Shown: positions 7,326 to 15,893, numbered from the stretch's first letter. The stretch: 27,860 bases of DNA from Comamonadaceae bacterium (GCA_027490555.1 JAIXXW010000136.1:1-27860); one strand, 5' to 3'. Program-made: numbers and translations. The notes: a model not told the origin generated them from the letters alone.

Positions 7326-8486
7326 TCAAAGAGCCTGTACCACCCACTGCCCTGCCGCTTCGATCAGCTCGCGGTCGCAATGGAATTCGTCGATTTCACT
7401 TTCGTGCCCGGGCAAGACACACACCACGGTCTCCCCGCGGCTGCGCAAGTCCGCGATGGCCGAACGCAAACCTGCCGAATCGCCCCAAGGCGCCAAAATG
7501 GCGGCCCGCAAAGGCAAGGGCCGCACGACCGCCACCAATTCCTTCAGATCCAGGCTGAAGCCGACGGCGGGACGATCGCGTTCGATGCGGTGACCGAAGA
7601 CGGCGCCCACGCCGTCGTAGCGCCCGCCCCTGGCCAGGGCGTCGGGCGCCCCTTTGGCGTAGATGGCAAAACGCATGCCGCTGTAATAGGCATACCCACG
7701 GGAGTCGCCCAGGTCAAAGCTGAGGGCGGCACCCTGAATGTGGGCGGCCAGCCAGCGCAGCTGCGCCAGGGCAGCGGTGATCTCGGGCAGGGCTGGCAGC
7801 CTTTGGGCCGCCAGATCCAGGACATGGGCATCGCCGTACAAGTCGACCAGGGCGCGCAAGCCGTCTCGGTGCGCAGGGGCAAAGCCCGCCGTCAAGCGGG
7901 CGATGGCGCTGCCGTCCTTGGAGGCCAGGGCCGCGTGGATCTCGTGGCGCAAGCCATCGTCCACCCCCTGCGCCTGGAGCAGGCTGTTGACAATGCGGGC
8001 ATCGGCCAGGTCCACCTGCAAATCTTCTAGGCGGGCAGCGTGCAAACTGTCCAGCGCCAATTGCAGGATTTCCAGATCGGCCTCGGGTCCGGCATGGCCG
8101 TAGATTTCTGCGCCCAGTTGCAAGGGTTCGCGGGTGGCATGCTGACGTGCAGGACGGGTGTGCAAAACCGGCCCGCAGTAGCACAGACGGGTCAGCGCGG
8201 TCCGGCCCAGCAGGTGGGCATCGATGCGGGCCACCTGGGGGGTGGTGTCGGCGCGCAGCCCCAGGGTGCGGCCCGAGAGCTGGTCTACCAACTTGAAGGT
8301 TTGCAAATCGAGTGCTTCACCCGTGCCGGTGAGCAGGGACTCCAGATGCTCCAAGAGCGGCGGCATCACCAGCTCATAGCCATAGCCACGGGCGGTGTCC
8401 AGCAATTCACGGCGGAGTTCTTCGATGTGGCGTGCCTCGGAGGGCAGGACATCGGCAATGTGATCCGGGAGGACCCAAGCGGACAT
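7326..8486 (-). CDS. hisZ: ATP phosphoribosyltransferase regulatory subunit HisZ
   Basis: The 386-residue protein resembles the catalytic core of histidyl-tRNA synthetase: MPPLLEHLESLL, LRADTTPQVAR (motif 1-2 region) and LQLGAEIYGHAG are visible. It lacks the full synthetase motif FRHERPQRGRYRQFHQ seen in the true HisS encoded at 15918-17255, and the C-terminal anticodon domain pattern is different. HisZ binds the short form of HisG and gives it activity and feedback control by histidine, at the first step of histidine synthesis (ATP plus PRPP). A short-form hisG is therefore expected elsewhere. ATG 8486 has little ribosome binding site. The 129-base gap upstream holds two inverted repeats and probably the promoter for hisZ-purA-phosphoribosyltransferase. 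Confidence 0.92.
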   Translation of the reverse strand: MSAWVLPDHIADVLPSEARHIEELRRELLDTARGYGYELVMPPLLEHLESLLTGTGEALDLQTFKLVDQLSGRTLGLRADTTPQVARIDAHLLGRTALTRLCYCGPVLHTRPARQHATREPLQLGAEIYGHAGPEADLEILQLALDSLHAARLEDLQVDLADARIVNSLLQAQGVDDGLRHEIHAALASKDGSAIARLTAGFAPAHRDGLRALVDLYGDAHVLDLAAQRLPALPEITAALAQLRWLAAHIQGAALSFDLGDSRGYAYYSGMRFAIYAKGAPDALARGGRYDGVGAVFGHRIERDRPAVGFSLDLKELVAVVRPLPLRAAILAPWGDSAGLRSAIADLRSRGETVVCVLPGHESEIDEFHCDRELIEAAGQWVVQAL

Positions 8487-8505
8487 GGAGATAGAGGGGT
8501 GCTGT

Positions 8506-8540
8506 TAAAACGGCGATTTTACCGGTTTGACAGGGTCAAA
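8506..8540 (-). promoter_or_regulatory. Paired inverted repeats upstream of hisZ
   Basis: The gap before hisZ holds TAAAA-cggcga-TTTTA (8506-8521) and, four bases on, a perfect TTTGAC-agg-GTCAAA (8526-8540). This AT-rich spot lies 20-55 bases before the hisZ ATG, where a promoter or operator is expected. On the minus strand TAAAAT at 8517-8522 could be a -10 element, but no -35 at proper spacing is clear. Confidence 0.35.
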
Positions 8541-8577
8541 TTGCGCCCACGCTCGGCCCCGAGGTGGGAAACTTGGC

Positions 8578-8614
8578 AAAAACCCAGCCCGAGTCGGCAC
8601 CGCCAGAACCGGGC
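8578..8614 (-). terminator. Possible terminator after the hfl/DUF2065 genes
   Basis: On the minus strand GCCCG (8610-8614) pairs with CGGGC (8587-8591), enclosing a second small GGC/GCC pairing, and is followed by TGGG and a TTTTT run (8578-8582). It lies directly after the DUF2065 stop (8616). The stem is short and separated from the T-run, so this is a modest candidate. Confidence 0.35.
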
Positions 8615-8615
8615 A

Positions 8616-8801
8616 TCAGGCCAACAGCCAGATGAACGACAGGCCCATCAACACCATGAGCATGCCGAAAAATCGGATTTGGCCATCTTCCAGCTTGAGC
8701 ATCTGCTCAAACAGACGCCGCCAGAGACGAGGCATCAGCATGGGCATCAAGCCCTCCAGCACGAGCATCAAGCCCAAGGCCAAGAGCAGCGATGCCAGCA
8801 A
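8616..8801 (-). CDS. DUF2065 family small membrane protein (YjeT-like)
   Basis: The 61-residue protein has two hydrophobic segments (about 1-22 and 43-60) joined by a basic amphipathic stretch with RLWRRLFEQM, and ends MVLMGLSFIWLLA. This matches the DUF2065/YjeT family of inner-membrane proteins. The position after hflC is the same as E. coli yjeT. Function is unknown, but conserved linkage suggests a part in the HflKC membrane complex or its surroundings. The start is a TTG at 8801, three bases past the hflC stop, with no good ribosome binding site, so translation probably depends on coupling to hflC. Confidence 0.82.
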   Translation of the reverse strand: MLASLLLALGLMLVLEGLMPMLMPRLWRRLFEQMLKLEDGQIRFFGMLMVLMGLSFIWLLA

Positions 8802-8804
8802 AAC

Positions 8805-9704
8805 TTACTTTCGGGTGGGCGCGTTGGCCGGGGTGCCGCGCATGCCTTTGAAAAACTCCGAACTGCCAGGGTCCAGCACCATCACATCGCCCTTGCTGTT
8901 GAAGCTCGACTTGTAGGCCTCCAGGCTGCGGTAAAACTGGGCAAACTGCGGATCGCGACCGAACGCATCGGCATACAGGCGAGCGGCTGTGGCATCCCCT
9001 CCCCCCTTGATTTTCTGGGCATCCCGGTAGGCGTTGGCGATGGTCACTTCACGTTGCCGATCCGCGTCCGCGCGGATCTTTTCACCCTCGGCAGCACCGG
9101 TGGAGCGCAATTCGTTGGCCACGCGCTTGCGTTCGGCTTCCATGCGGCGGTAGACCGACTCGGTGATGGTGTCGACATAGTCAGCGCGGGTGATGCGGAC
9201 ATCGACCACATCCACACCCCAAGGCTTGGCGCCCCTGACCACGGCCAAGACATCTTCCTTGACGTCTTTCATCAGTTCTTCACGCTTGAGCGACAGCAGC
9301 TCCTTGACGGTGCGTTTGTTGATCTGTTCCTGAAACGCGTTGCGGACCACGCGGTTGAGCTGGCTGGCCCCGGCCCTTTCGTCCAGGCCCACATTGCGGA
9401 TGTAGGCCTGTGGCTCGGTGATGCGCCAGCGGACATACCAGTCGATCACCACACGCTGCTTTTCGGCAGTCAGCATGGGTTCGTTATCGGGGCTGTCCAG
9501 CGTCAGAAGACGCTTGTCGATGTATTTGACGTTCTGCAGGGGCGGCGGCAGCTTGATGTGCAGGCCAGGTTCGGTGATCACTTCCTTGATCTGGCCCAGC
9601 GCATACACCACGCCAAATTGACGCTGATCCACCACGAAAAGGGTCGAGCTCAGCAGTGCAAACAAAACCAGTGCGCTGGACACCCACAATCCGATGCGAT
9701 TCAT
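8805..9704 (-). CDS. hflC: FtsH protease regulator subunit HflC
   Basis: HflC is an SPFH/band 7 protein; with HflK it forms a large membrane cage around the FtsH protease and limits degradation of membrane proteins. The 299-residue product has one N-terminal membrane segment (about residues 5-25), then the SPFH domain (VDQRQFGVVYALGQI, TEPGLHIKLPPPLQNV) and a long helical Ala/Arg/Glu-rich region (RRMEAERKRVANELRSTGAA, about 185-250). I chose ATG 9704 because AGGA lies 7 bases upstream; a TTG at 9710 is in frame but has no such site. It follows hflK by 11 bases. Length and features are normal. Confidence 0.96.
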   Translation of the reverse strand: MNRIGLWVSSALVLFALLSSTLFVVDQRQFGVVYALGQIKEVITEPGLHIKLPPPLQNVKYIDKRLLTLDSPDNEPMLTAEKQRVVIDWYVRWRITEPQAYIRNVGLDERAGASQLNRVVRNAFQEQINKRTVKELLSLKREELMKDVKEDVLAVVRGAKPWGVDVVDVRITRADYVDTITESVYRRMEAERKRVANELRSTGAAEGEKIRADADRQREVTIANAYRDAQKIKGGGDATAARLYADAFGRDPQFAQFYRSLEAYKSSFNSKGDVMVLDPGSSEFFKGMRGTPANAPTRK

Positions 9705-9715
9705 GTTCAAAGTCC

Positions 9716-11098
9716 TTATCGTGGGTCGCGGTCACGCGAACGTTGGGTATCCCTGGACCTGATGTCGGCGGGGATGCTGCTGGCGTTGCCATTGGTCGAA
9801 GGCGGCGTGTTGTCCATGGCCGGCGGCGGCACCTGGGTGACCTGCTGCATGATCTTGTCGAGCGGCAGGTACAGCAGGTTGGAGCCCTGCTTGCTGTCCA
9901 CCAGGACTTTGGTGACGTTGCTGTAGATCTGCTGCATGGTGTCGGTGTACATCCGATCGCGCATGACTTGGGGGGCTTTCAGGTATTCGGGCAGGATCGT
10001 CTTGAAGCGTTGGGCATCACCCTCGGCTTGGGCCACGATCCTTTCGCGGTAGGCATCGGCCTCTTCCTTGAGTCGGGACGCCGCACCCACCGCACGGGGA
10101 ATCACGTCGTTGGCGTAGGCCTGGGCTTCGTTCTTGGCCCGCTCACGCTCTTGCCCTGCCTTGAGCACGTCGTCAAATGCCGCTTGCACCTGCTCGGGTG
10201 GACGCACGCCCCCTTGCTGCAGGTTGATGCCCACCACTTCGATGCCCACCTTGTAGAGGTCGAGGATGGTCTGCATTTTTTCACGGACGCGCGGCGCGAT
10301 CTGGTCACGTTCTTCGGCGAGCGCCGAATCCATGCGCATCTTGCCCACCACCTCGCGCACCGCGGTCTCGGCCGACTGGACCACGGCCTGGGTCGGGTCG
10401 CGGCTTTCGAACAAATAGGCCCGGGCGTCGTTGAGGCGGTACTGGACGGCAAATTTGATCTCGACGATGTTCTCGTCTTCGGTGAGCATGGCCGACTCAC
10501 GCAGGCCTGTGGCCTTGATGATGTTGTCCCTGCCAATGTCGACCGAGCGGATCTGGGTCACAAAGACCAACTCGTGCCGCTGGATCGGGTAAGGCATGCG
10601 CCAGTTGAAACCCGCGTTGACGGTGGAGTGGTATTTGCCGAACTGGGTGATGACGGCCTGTTGACCTTCCTGGACGATGAAAAAGCCCGTGGCCAACCAC
10701 ACCACCAAGGCACCGCCCAGCACGACACCTATGCCCAGGTTGCGGATGAAGGATGGGATCTCGGGACCGCCACCGGAGCCGCCCGATCCGCCAGAGCCCT
10801 GGGGGCGTCTGGCTTGACCCTTGCCACCAAAAATCTGTCCCAATTTCTGGTTGAAATCACGCCACAGTTCGTCCAGATCGGGGGGGCCATTTTGCGGCTG
10901 CTGGGGGCCACGACCAGGAGGCTGCTGCCAGGCGTCCGGCTTGGGGCCGGGTGGGGGCACATCGTTCGTCGGCTTGGCCCCCGGGTCTTGGGAGGCTTTG
11001 TCGTCGTCACGGCCCCAACGGGGGTCGTTCAGATTGAACATGCCTCTGATTTTGGCGGGCAGCAGGGACCACCGAAAGGCTGGCAGGTGAAAATTCAT
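9716..11098 (-). CDS. hflK: FtsH protease regulator subunit HflK
   Basis: The 460-residue partner of HflC has a Pro/Gln-rich cytoplasmic N-terminal region with FNLNDPRWGRDDDK, a Gly-rich linker GSGGSGGSGGGPE at 101-113, a single membrane segment at about 119-141, and the SPFH domain beginning GFFIVQEGQQAVITQFGKY. The C-terminal helical part ends in disordered residues rich in Arg, Asp and Ser. ATG 11098 gives an N-terminal extension of 19 residues before a second ATG at 11041 (MFNLNDPRWG), which is also possible; neither has a clear ribosome binding site. The gene lies 56 bases after hflX and is translated ahead of hflC, the standard order. Confidence 0.95.
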   Translation of the reverse strand: MNFHLPAFRWSLLPAKIRGMFNLNDPRWGRDDDKASQDPGAKPTNDVPPPGPKPDAWQQPPGRGPQQPQNGPPDLDELWRDFNQKLGQIFGGKGQARRPQGSGGSGGSGGGPEIPSFIRNLGIGVVLGGALVVWLATGFFIVQEGQQAVITQFGKYHSTVNAGFNWRMPYPIQRHELVFVTQIRSVDIGRDNIIKATGLRESAMLTEDENIVEIKFAVQYRLNDARAYLFESRDPTQAVVQSAETAVREVVGKMRMDSALAEERDQIAPRVREKMQTILDLYKVGIEVVGINLQQGGVRPPEQVQAAFDDVLKAGQERERAKNEAQAYANDVIPRAVGAASRLKEEADAYRERIVAQAEGDAQRFKTILPEYLKAPQVMRDRMYTDTMQQIYSNVTKVLVDSKQGSNLLYLPLDKIMQQVTQVPPPAMDNTPPSTNGNASSIPADIRSRDTQRSRDRDPR

Positions 11099-11154
11099 GG
11101 TTGTGGGTCTTTGTCAGAGTGACGTAGCATCATTGTGCCGAATTTCGGCGCCGA

Positions 11155-12342
11155 TCAAGGCATGTTACCGGGATATTCCCGCTCAAAGTCACGGGGATCG
11201 GAATGCGTTTCATCCCGAAGCGGCAAGGCGGTCATGACGATGTCCGACAAGACCGATCGCAAAGCGGCGATGCCCTGCCCGCCCTGCGCACTCACGAACA
11301 CGCGCGGCACCGCAACGCCGTCCAGTTCGTAATGGTCTTGCAGTTGCAAGGGGAAACGTTCGCTGTCGAGCATGTCGATTTTGTTGAAAACCAGGAGTTG
11401 CGGCACACGGTCTGCACCGATTTCGGCCAGAACCTTCTGGACCTCGGCCATCTGCTCTGGAAAATCAGGGTTGGCAGCGTCCACCACATGGACCAGCAAA
11501 TCGGCTTCCGTCGCTTCTTGCAGTGTCGCCTGGAAAGCTTCCACCAAACCGTGGGGCAAGTCACGGATGAACCCGACGGTGTCGGACAGGGACACAGATC
11601 GCCTGGCTTCCCCCAGGTAGAGCTGACGGGTGGTGGTGTCCAGGGTGGCGAACAGCTGGTCGGCCGCATAGGCCCGGGCCTTGACCAGGGCGTTGAACAG
11701 CGTGGACTTGCCGGCGTTGGTGTAACCCACCAAGGAGATGTTGAAGGTGTCGTGGCGTTCCCTGCGCCGGCGCTGGGTGTTGCGCTGGCGCTTGACCTTG
11801 ACCAGCCGCTCCTTGATGCGCTTGATCGAATCGTTGATCATGCGCCGGTCGAGTTCGATCTGGGTTTCGCCAGGCCCGCCGCGCAGGCCGATGCCGCCAC
11901 TTTGCCGCTCCAGGTGGGACCAGCGGCGCACCAAACGGGTGCTCAGGTACTGTTGTTTGGCCAATTCAACCTGCAATTTGCCTTCGTGGCTGCGCGCACG
12001 TTGGGCGAAGATTTCGAGGATCAACAAGGTCCGATCATTCACCGGCAGGCCGATGTGCCGCTCCAGATTCCGCTGCTGTGCGGGGCTCAGGGATTGGTCA
12101 AACAGCACCTCGACCGCGCCGTGCATGAGGGCCAGGGATTTGATTTCATCGGCCTTGCCACTGCCCACAAAGAGCGCAGCATCCGGGGCCTTGCGTTTGC
12201 AGGTCAGGCGGGCCACCGGCTCCAGGCCCCCGGTTTTGGCGAGCAGACCCAACTCCTGCAGATCGCCGTCGAAGTGTGGCAGCCCAAAATCCACGCCCAC
12301 AAGCAGGGTGGGCGCCGGTTTTTGCAAAGAGGGTTCGGACAA
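11155..12342 (-). CDS. hflX: Ribosome-associated GTPase HflX
   Basis: HflX splits stalled or heat-damaged 70S ribosomes using GTP. The 395-residue protein shows the N-terminal HflX domain (FVGSGKADEI, DQSLSPAQQRNLE), the central linker IGLRGGPGETQIELDRR at about 151-167, then the GTPase domain with G1 GYTNAGKS at 206-213, G3 DTVGF at 254-258 and G4 NKID at 320-323. The frame starts with TTG at 12342, without a clear ribosome binding site; no in-frame ATG exists near it, and the N-terminus MSEPSLQKPAPTLLVGVDFG looks natural. It follows hfq by 55 bases. The order hfq-hflX-hflK-hflC is widely conserved. Confidence 0.95.
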   Translation of the reverse strand: MSEPSLQKPAPTLLVGVDFGLPHFDGDLQELGLLAKTGGLEPVARLTCKRKAPDAALFVGSGKADEIKSLALMHGAVEVLFDQSLSPAQQRNLERHIGLPVNDRTLLILEIFAQRARSHEGKLQVELAKQQYLSTRLVRRWSHLERQSGGIGLRGGPGETQIELDRRMINDSIKRIKERLVKVKRQRNTQRRRRERHDTFNISLVGYTNAGKSTLFNALVKARAYAADQLFATLDTTTRQLYLGEARRSVSLSDTVGFIRDLPHGLVEAFQATLQEATEADLLVHVVDAANPDFPEQMAEVQKVLAEIGADRVPQLLVFNKIDMLDSERFPLQLQDHYELDGVAVPRVFVSAQGGQGIAALRSVLSDIVMTALPLRDETHSDPRDFEREYPGNMP

Positions 12343-12397
12343 AATCAGCCACTTTCGAGGACCCCAGGGGCCCCCACACAGATCGCCAAGACCTCGA

Positions 12398-12643
12398 TCA
12401 GGCCGTGATGTCGCCAGTGTCGGGGGCGCTGAAGGTCACAGACCGACCGGGCACGATGGTCGAGATGGCATGTTTGTAGACCATTTGGGTGACCGTGTTG
12501 CGCAGCAACACCACGTACTGGTCAAAGGACTCGATTTGCCCTTGGAGCTTGATCCCGTTGACCAGGTAGATGGACACTGGCACATGCTCCTTGCGCAGGG
12601 CATTCAAAAAGGGATCTTGCAAAAGTTGGCCTTTGTTGTTCAC
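12398..12643 (-). CDS. hfq: RNA chaperone Hfq
   Basis: Hfq is the hexameric Sm-like protein that pairs small RNAs with mRNAs. The 81-residue product has the Sm1 region (QLLQDPFLNALRKEHVPVSI, then FDQYVVLLRN) and the Sm2 region ending YKHAISTIVP, followed by a short acidic tail. The start is taken as GTG at 12643 because GGAG lies 6 bases upstream and the protein then begins MNNKGQLLQDPF, like other Hfq proteins. A TTG at 12661 in frame would add six residues not typical of the family. The gene lies 88 bases after der; the gap may carry a local promoter, but I see no convincing one. The short C-terminal tail is usual for betaproteobacteria. Confidence 0.97.
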   Translation of the reverse strand: MNNKGQLLQDPFLNALRKEHVPVSIYLVNGIKLQGQIESFDQYVVLLRNTVTQMVYKHAISTIVPGRSVTFSAPDTGDITA

Positions 12644-12731
12644 GATATGCTCCGTGTTCAAAAGTTTGAAAGCGCTGACCTTACCACAGGGGGCATGGGG
12701 GACCCGGCCAGGGCCGTGATTTCCTCACATC

Positions 12732-14072
12732 TCAACTGGATTCCTTGTCCGCATAGGGGTTGGCCGAGGTTTTCATCTCGATCCTCAGTGGCGTCCCCGA
12801 CAGTTTGAAGGCCTTGCGGAAGCGGCTTTCCAAAAAGCGTTTGTAGCTGTCGGTCACATGCTCCAGGGAATTGCCGTGGATCACGATCACCGGCGGGTTC
12901 ATGCCACCTTGGTGGGCATAACGCATTTTGGGGCGGAACATGCCGCTGCGCTGCGGGCTTTGGAATTGCACAGCCTCCAGCAACAAACGGGTCAGGATGG
13001 GCGTGCTCATCTTGCACATGGCCGATTGGTGGGCCTGCACAATCGATGTCCAGACCGGGCCCAGGCCCTGCCGTTTCTTGGCCGAGATGAAATGGATGTT
13101 GGCAAAGCTCAGAAAAGGCAGGCGGTTTTCAATCGAGCGCTGGACCAACTGGCGCTGGTATTCGTCCACCGCGTCCCACTTGTTGACGGCCAGGACCATG
13201 GCCCGACCACTTTCCAGGGCATAGCCGGCAATGTGCGCATCCTGGTCGGTCACGCCCTGCTCGGCGTCGAGCAAGAGCAACACCACATGGGCCGACTCGA
13301 TGGCCTGCAAGGTCTTGACCACCGAGAACTTCTCGATGGCCTCAAACACCTTGCCCTTGCGACGCAAACCTGCGGTGTCGATCAGCTCGAATTTTTGCCC
13401 TTGCCGTTCAAAAGGAACGCTGATGGCATCGCGGGTGGTGCCCGGCATGTCAAAGGCCACCAGGCGCTCTTCGCCCAACCAGGTGTTGATCAGGGTGGAT
13501 TTGCCCACATTCGGGCGTCCGGCCACAGCCAGTTTGACCACCGAGGGGTCGGTTTCGGTGTCTTCGGGCTCATCGGGCAGTTGCAAGGACTCGAAGGCCA
13601 TCTCCAGCAAACCCCGGGTCCCTTGACCGTGGGCTGCCGAGATGGCGATCACTTCACCCAGCCCCAGTTCGTAAAACTCGGTCAGCTGAATCCCTTCCCG
13701 CATGCCTTCGGCCTTGTTGGCCACCAGCAAACAGGGCTTGCCGATTTTGCGCAGGTATTGGGCAATGTCGTGGTCTTGTGCCGACAAGCCGCCACGCGCA
13801 TCGACCACAAAAAACACGATGTCGGCCTCGGCAACCGCTTGCTGGGTCTGCTTGGCCATCTCCTTGTAGATGCCGCTGCTGGCATCCGGCTCGAACCCCC
13901 CCGTGTCAATCACGATGAATTCCTGCCGGCCCTGGCGGCCATTGCCGTAGTGCCTGTCGCGGGTCAGTCCCGCGAAATCGGCCACGATGGCATCCCGGCT
14001 TTTGGTCAGGCGGTTGAACAGCGTGGATTTGCCCACATTCGGGCGGCCGACGAGGGCCAAAACGGGTTTCAC
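12732..14072 (-). CDS. der: Ribosome assembly GTPase Der (EngA)
   Basis: Der is an essential GTPase in 50S subunit maturation. The 446-residue protein has two GTPase domains in tandem, G1 loops ALVGRPNVGKST at about residue 6 and AVAGRPNVGKST at about 185, with DTGGF and DTAGL switch motifs and NKWD as the second G4, and a C-terminal KH-like domain (PPVIVIHGN). The start is taken as GTG 14072 (MKPVLALVGRPN), the usual N-terminus and length; an in-frame ATG at 14123 would add 17 acidic residues and overlap bamB by 32 bases. The order yfgM-bamB-der matches E. coli. Confidence 0.96.
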   Translation of the reverse strand: MKPVLALVGRPNVGKSTLFNRLTKSRDAIVADFAGLTRDRHYGNGRQGRQEFIVIDTGGFEPDASSGIYKEMAKQTQQAVAEADIVFFVVDARGGLSAQDHDIAQYLRKIGKPCLLVANKAEGMREGIQLTEFYELGLGEVIAISAAHGQGTRGLLEMAFESLQLPDEPEDTETDPSVVKLAVAGRPNVGKSTLINTWLGEERLVAFDMPGTTRDAISVPFERQGQKFELIDTAGLRRKGKVFEAIEKFSVVKTLQAIESAHVVLLLLDAEQGVTDQDAHIAGYALESGRAMVLAVNKWDAVDEYQRQLVQRSIENRLPFLSFANIHFISAKKRQGLGPVWTSIVQAHQSAMCKMSTPILTRLLLEAVQFQSPQRSGMFRPKMRYAHQGGMNPPVIVIHGNSLEHVTDSYKRFLESRFRKAFKLSGTPLRIEMKTSANPYADKESS

Positions 14073-14091
14073 TTGAACAGATTCCGATCCA

Positions 14092-15225
14092 TCATTCAGG
14101 TCGCCATCCGAAGACGCTGCCATTGCGGGTCACCACCACCAGCGTTTGGGCGGCGATCACCGGCTTGCCCGTGATGGCGCTGCCATCGGTGGCCACGCGC
14201 TGCAGGGGCTTGCCGTCTTCAGGCGACAGGAAGTGAACCCAACCCTCCTGGTCCCCGACCACCACCTGGTTGGCCCACAGCGAGGGCAGGCTCAGACCCC
14301 GAAAACGCAGGGCCTCTTGCGACCACAGTGGGTTGCCTGTGCTGCGCTGCCAAGCGATCACCTTGCCATCGGATTCGGTGCCCACCACGAGCGCGGCATT
14401 GCCATCCACGCCCTGATGACCCTGGGCCGGACGCGACCAGACCAGGCGGCCGCTGGTGCCGTCCAGGCAAGCGACCGAGGTTTGAAAGGCGCGCACACAC
14501 AATGAGGGGCCTTGGCGGCTGCTGCCCGCCACCAGGTCCACCAGACGCTCCACCTCGTTGGTGCCACGGGTCACCCCGATCAGGGTGTCCCAGCGCACCG
14601 TCCCGTTCAAGGGGTTCAGGGACACCAAACGCCCGCCCCAGCCCACCAGCAAGGCATCGCCCATGGGCGTCAACAGGCCCGCTTGGCGCAGCAGCAAAGG
14701 GTCACTGGCGCGTTGCTGGCCCCAAAGCCTTTGTCCACTGGCCGCATCAAAAGCCGTCACGGCACGGTCGCCCGTCAGCACAAAAATCCGTTCGCCTGCC
14801 ACCAAGGGCGGTGTGAAAGACAAGGCCGGCAGGGTTCTGCGCCAGACGACCTGGCCAGCGCTCACCACCACCAGTTCATTGTCCTGGGTCACCACCGCAA
14901 AGAAACGGCCGTCACCCCCCACGCCGGCCTGAATCGGTGTTTTCAGGTTCAAACGCCAAATGTCCTGCCCTGTTCGGGCATCCATCAGGACCATTTGGCC
15001 TTGGGCTGACACCATGGCCACCTGCTGGTCATGCACGGAAGTCAAAAAATGCGCAGGCACCGGACCGATCTGGTTTTTCCAAACATTTTGGACTTTGAAG
15101 CTCCCCGCGACGCTGGGCAAGGCAGAAGGCTTGGGTTTCTCAGGCGCACTGGAACAGGCGCTCAGCAGCACCAGGGCACACAGGCCCGCTGCGCGTGTGA
15201 ATGCAGACTTCAGTGGCGTGATCAC
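14092..15225 (-). CDS. bamB: Outer membrane protein assembly factor BamB (lipoprotein)
   Basis: BamB is a lipid-anchored beta-propeller of the BAM complex that inserts beta-barrel proteins into the outer membrane. The 377-residue precursor has a lipoprotein signal ending LLSAC, with lipidated Cys24, then repeated PQQ-type blades such as ALVVGTESDGKVIAWQRSTG and WVHFLSPEDGK. Ser at +2 fits outer-membrane sorting. The start is GTG 15225, which overlaps the yfgM stop as GTGA and has AGGA 8 bases upstream. Length is similar to other BamB proteins. It lies 19 bases before der, so yfgM-bamB-der form one unit. Confidence 0.95.
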   Translation of the reverse strand: MITPLKSAFTRAAGLCALVLLSACSSAPEKPKPSALPSVAGSFKVQNVWKNQIGPVPAHFLTSVHDQQVAMVSAQGQMVLMDARTGQDIWRLNLKTPIQAGVGGDGRFFAVVTQDNELVVVSAGQVVWRRTLPALSFTPPLVAGERIFVLTGDRAVTAFDAASGQRLWGQQRASDPLLLRQAGLLTPMGDALLVGWGGRLVSLNPLNGTVRWDTLIGVTRGTNEVERLVDLVAGSSRQGPSLCVRAFQTSVACLDGTSGRLVWSRPAQGHQGVDGNAALVVGTESDGKVIAWQRSTGNPLWSQEALRFRGLSLPSLWANQVVVGDQEGWVHFLSPEDGKPLQRVATDGSAITGKPVIAAQTLVVVTRNGSVFGWRPE

Positions 15226-15893
15226 TTGGTGTTTCCTACAGGCGCTGCAACTTGAGGGTCCACACCCAGTGCATTGAGTTTGGCCTCGACCAGACGACGG
15301 TAATCGGGCAATTCGCTCAATTCATTCCAGGCCGTGCGGTAGGCCTGGAGGGCTGGGGCTTTTTGATCCTTGGCCATCAGGATGTCTCCTTTGAGGTCGG
15401 AGGCCAAACCTGCCATGGCCGCGGTCATGGGTTGCGCCAACTGGGCCAGTGCGTCATCGTGCGCGCCACTGTCCAGCATCAGCGCAGCCAGGCGCATACG
15501 GGCGATGTCACGGTAGGCCGGCTCCGGGGCTGCGCCGGCCACCCACTTCAGGGCAGCGCGGGCCTCGTCCAGTTGTCCCTTGGCATTGAAAAACTTGGCT
15601 GCGACCAGCGCGGCCTGGTGCGCATACAGGGTACCGGGGAATTTGTCTTTCATGTCGGCCAAGCTGAGTTGCACCCGGGTCTGGTCGCCGGCGGCGACAG
15701 AGCGCTCGACCTCATCGAACAGGATGGCGGCTTTGCCGGCCTGATCGCGTTGCCAGTATTGGTAGCCGTTCCAGGCCGCATAAGCGCCCAACACCAGAAT
15801 CAGTGCCCAGGAAATGAGGTTGCCGTACTTCTTCCAGAAATGCTTGATCTGGTCGAGTTGTTCTTGTTCTTGGAGGTCGAGTGCATTGGCCAT
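15222..15893 (-). CDS. yfgM: YfgM-like ancillary SecYEG translocon / periplasmic TPR protein
   Basis: The 223-residue protein has a short cytoplasmic N-terminus (DLQEQEQLDQIKHFWKKYGN), one membrane segment at about 26-45 and a periplasmic tetratricopeptide region (DMKDKFPGTLYAHQAAL, ARAALKWVAG). This is the YfgM/DUF2133-type fold, anchored in the inner membrane and, in E. coli, found with PpiD at the SecYEG translocon. The position between hisS and bamB is the same as in E. coli. The stop overlaps the bamB GTG start; the start ATG 15893 is 24 bases after hisS and has no strong ribosome binding site. The exact role in this organism is inferred from family and context. Confidence 0.9.
   Translation of the reverse strand: MANALDLQEQEQLDQIKHFWKKYGNLISWALILVLGAYAAWNGYQYWQRDQAGKAAILFDEVERSVAAGDQTRVQLSLADMKDKFPGTLYAHQAALVAAKFFNAKGQLDEARAALKWVAGAAPEPAYRDIARMRLAALMLDSGAHDDALAQLAQPMTAAMAGLASDLKGDILMAKDQKAPALQAYRTAWNELSELPDYRRLVEAKLNALGVDPQVAAPVGNTK

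Noticed and set aside
8527..8532. Plus-strand TTGACA upstream of hisZ as a -35 box
   Set aside because: No gene on the plus strand follows and no -10 is in place; the bases are better explained as one arm of the inverted repeat.
8040..9926. Long plus-strand open frame (628 residues) opposite hisZ, DUF2065 and hflC
   Set aside because: It spans three recognised genes and an intergenic gap on the other strand and shows no domain; composition is that of an antisense shadow.
12658..13017. Minus-strand 119-residue frame overlapping the der 3' end
   Set aside because: It is an alternative frame within der with no ribosome binding site and no motif.
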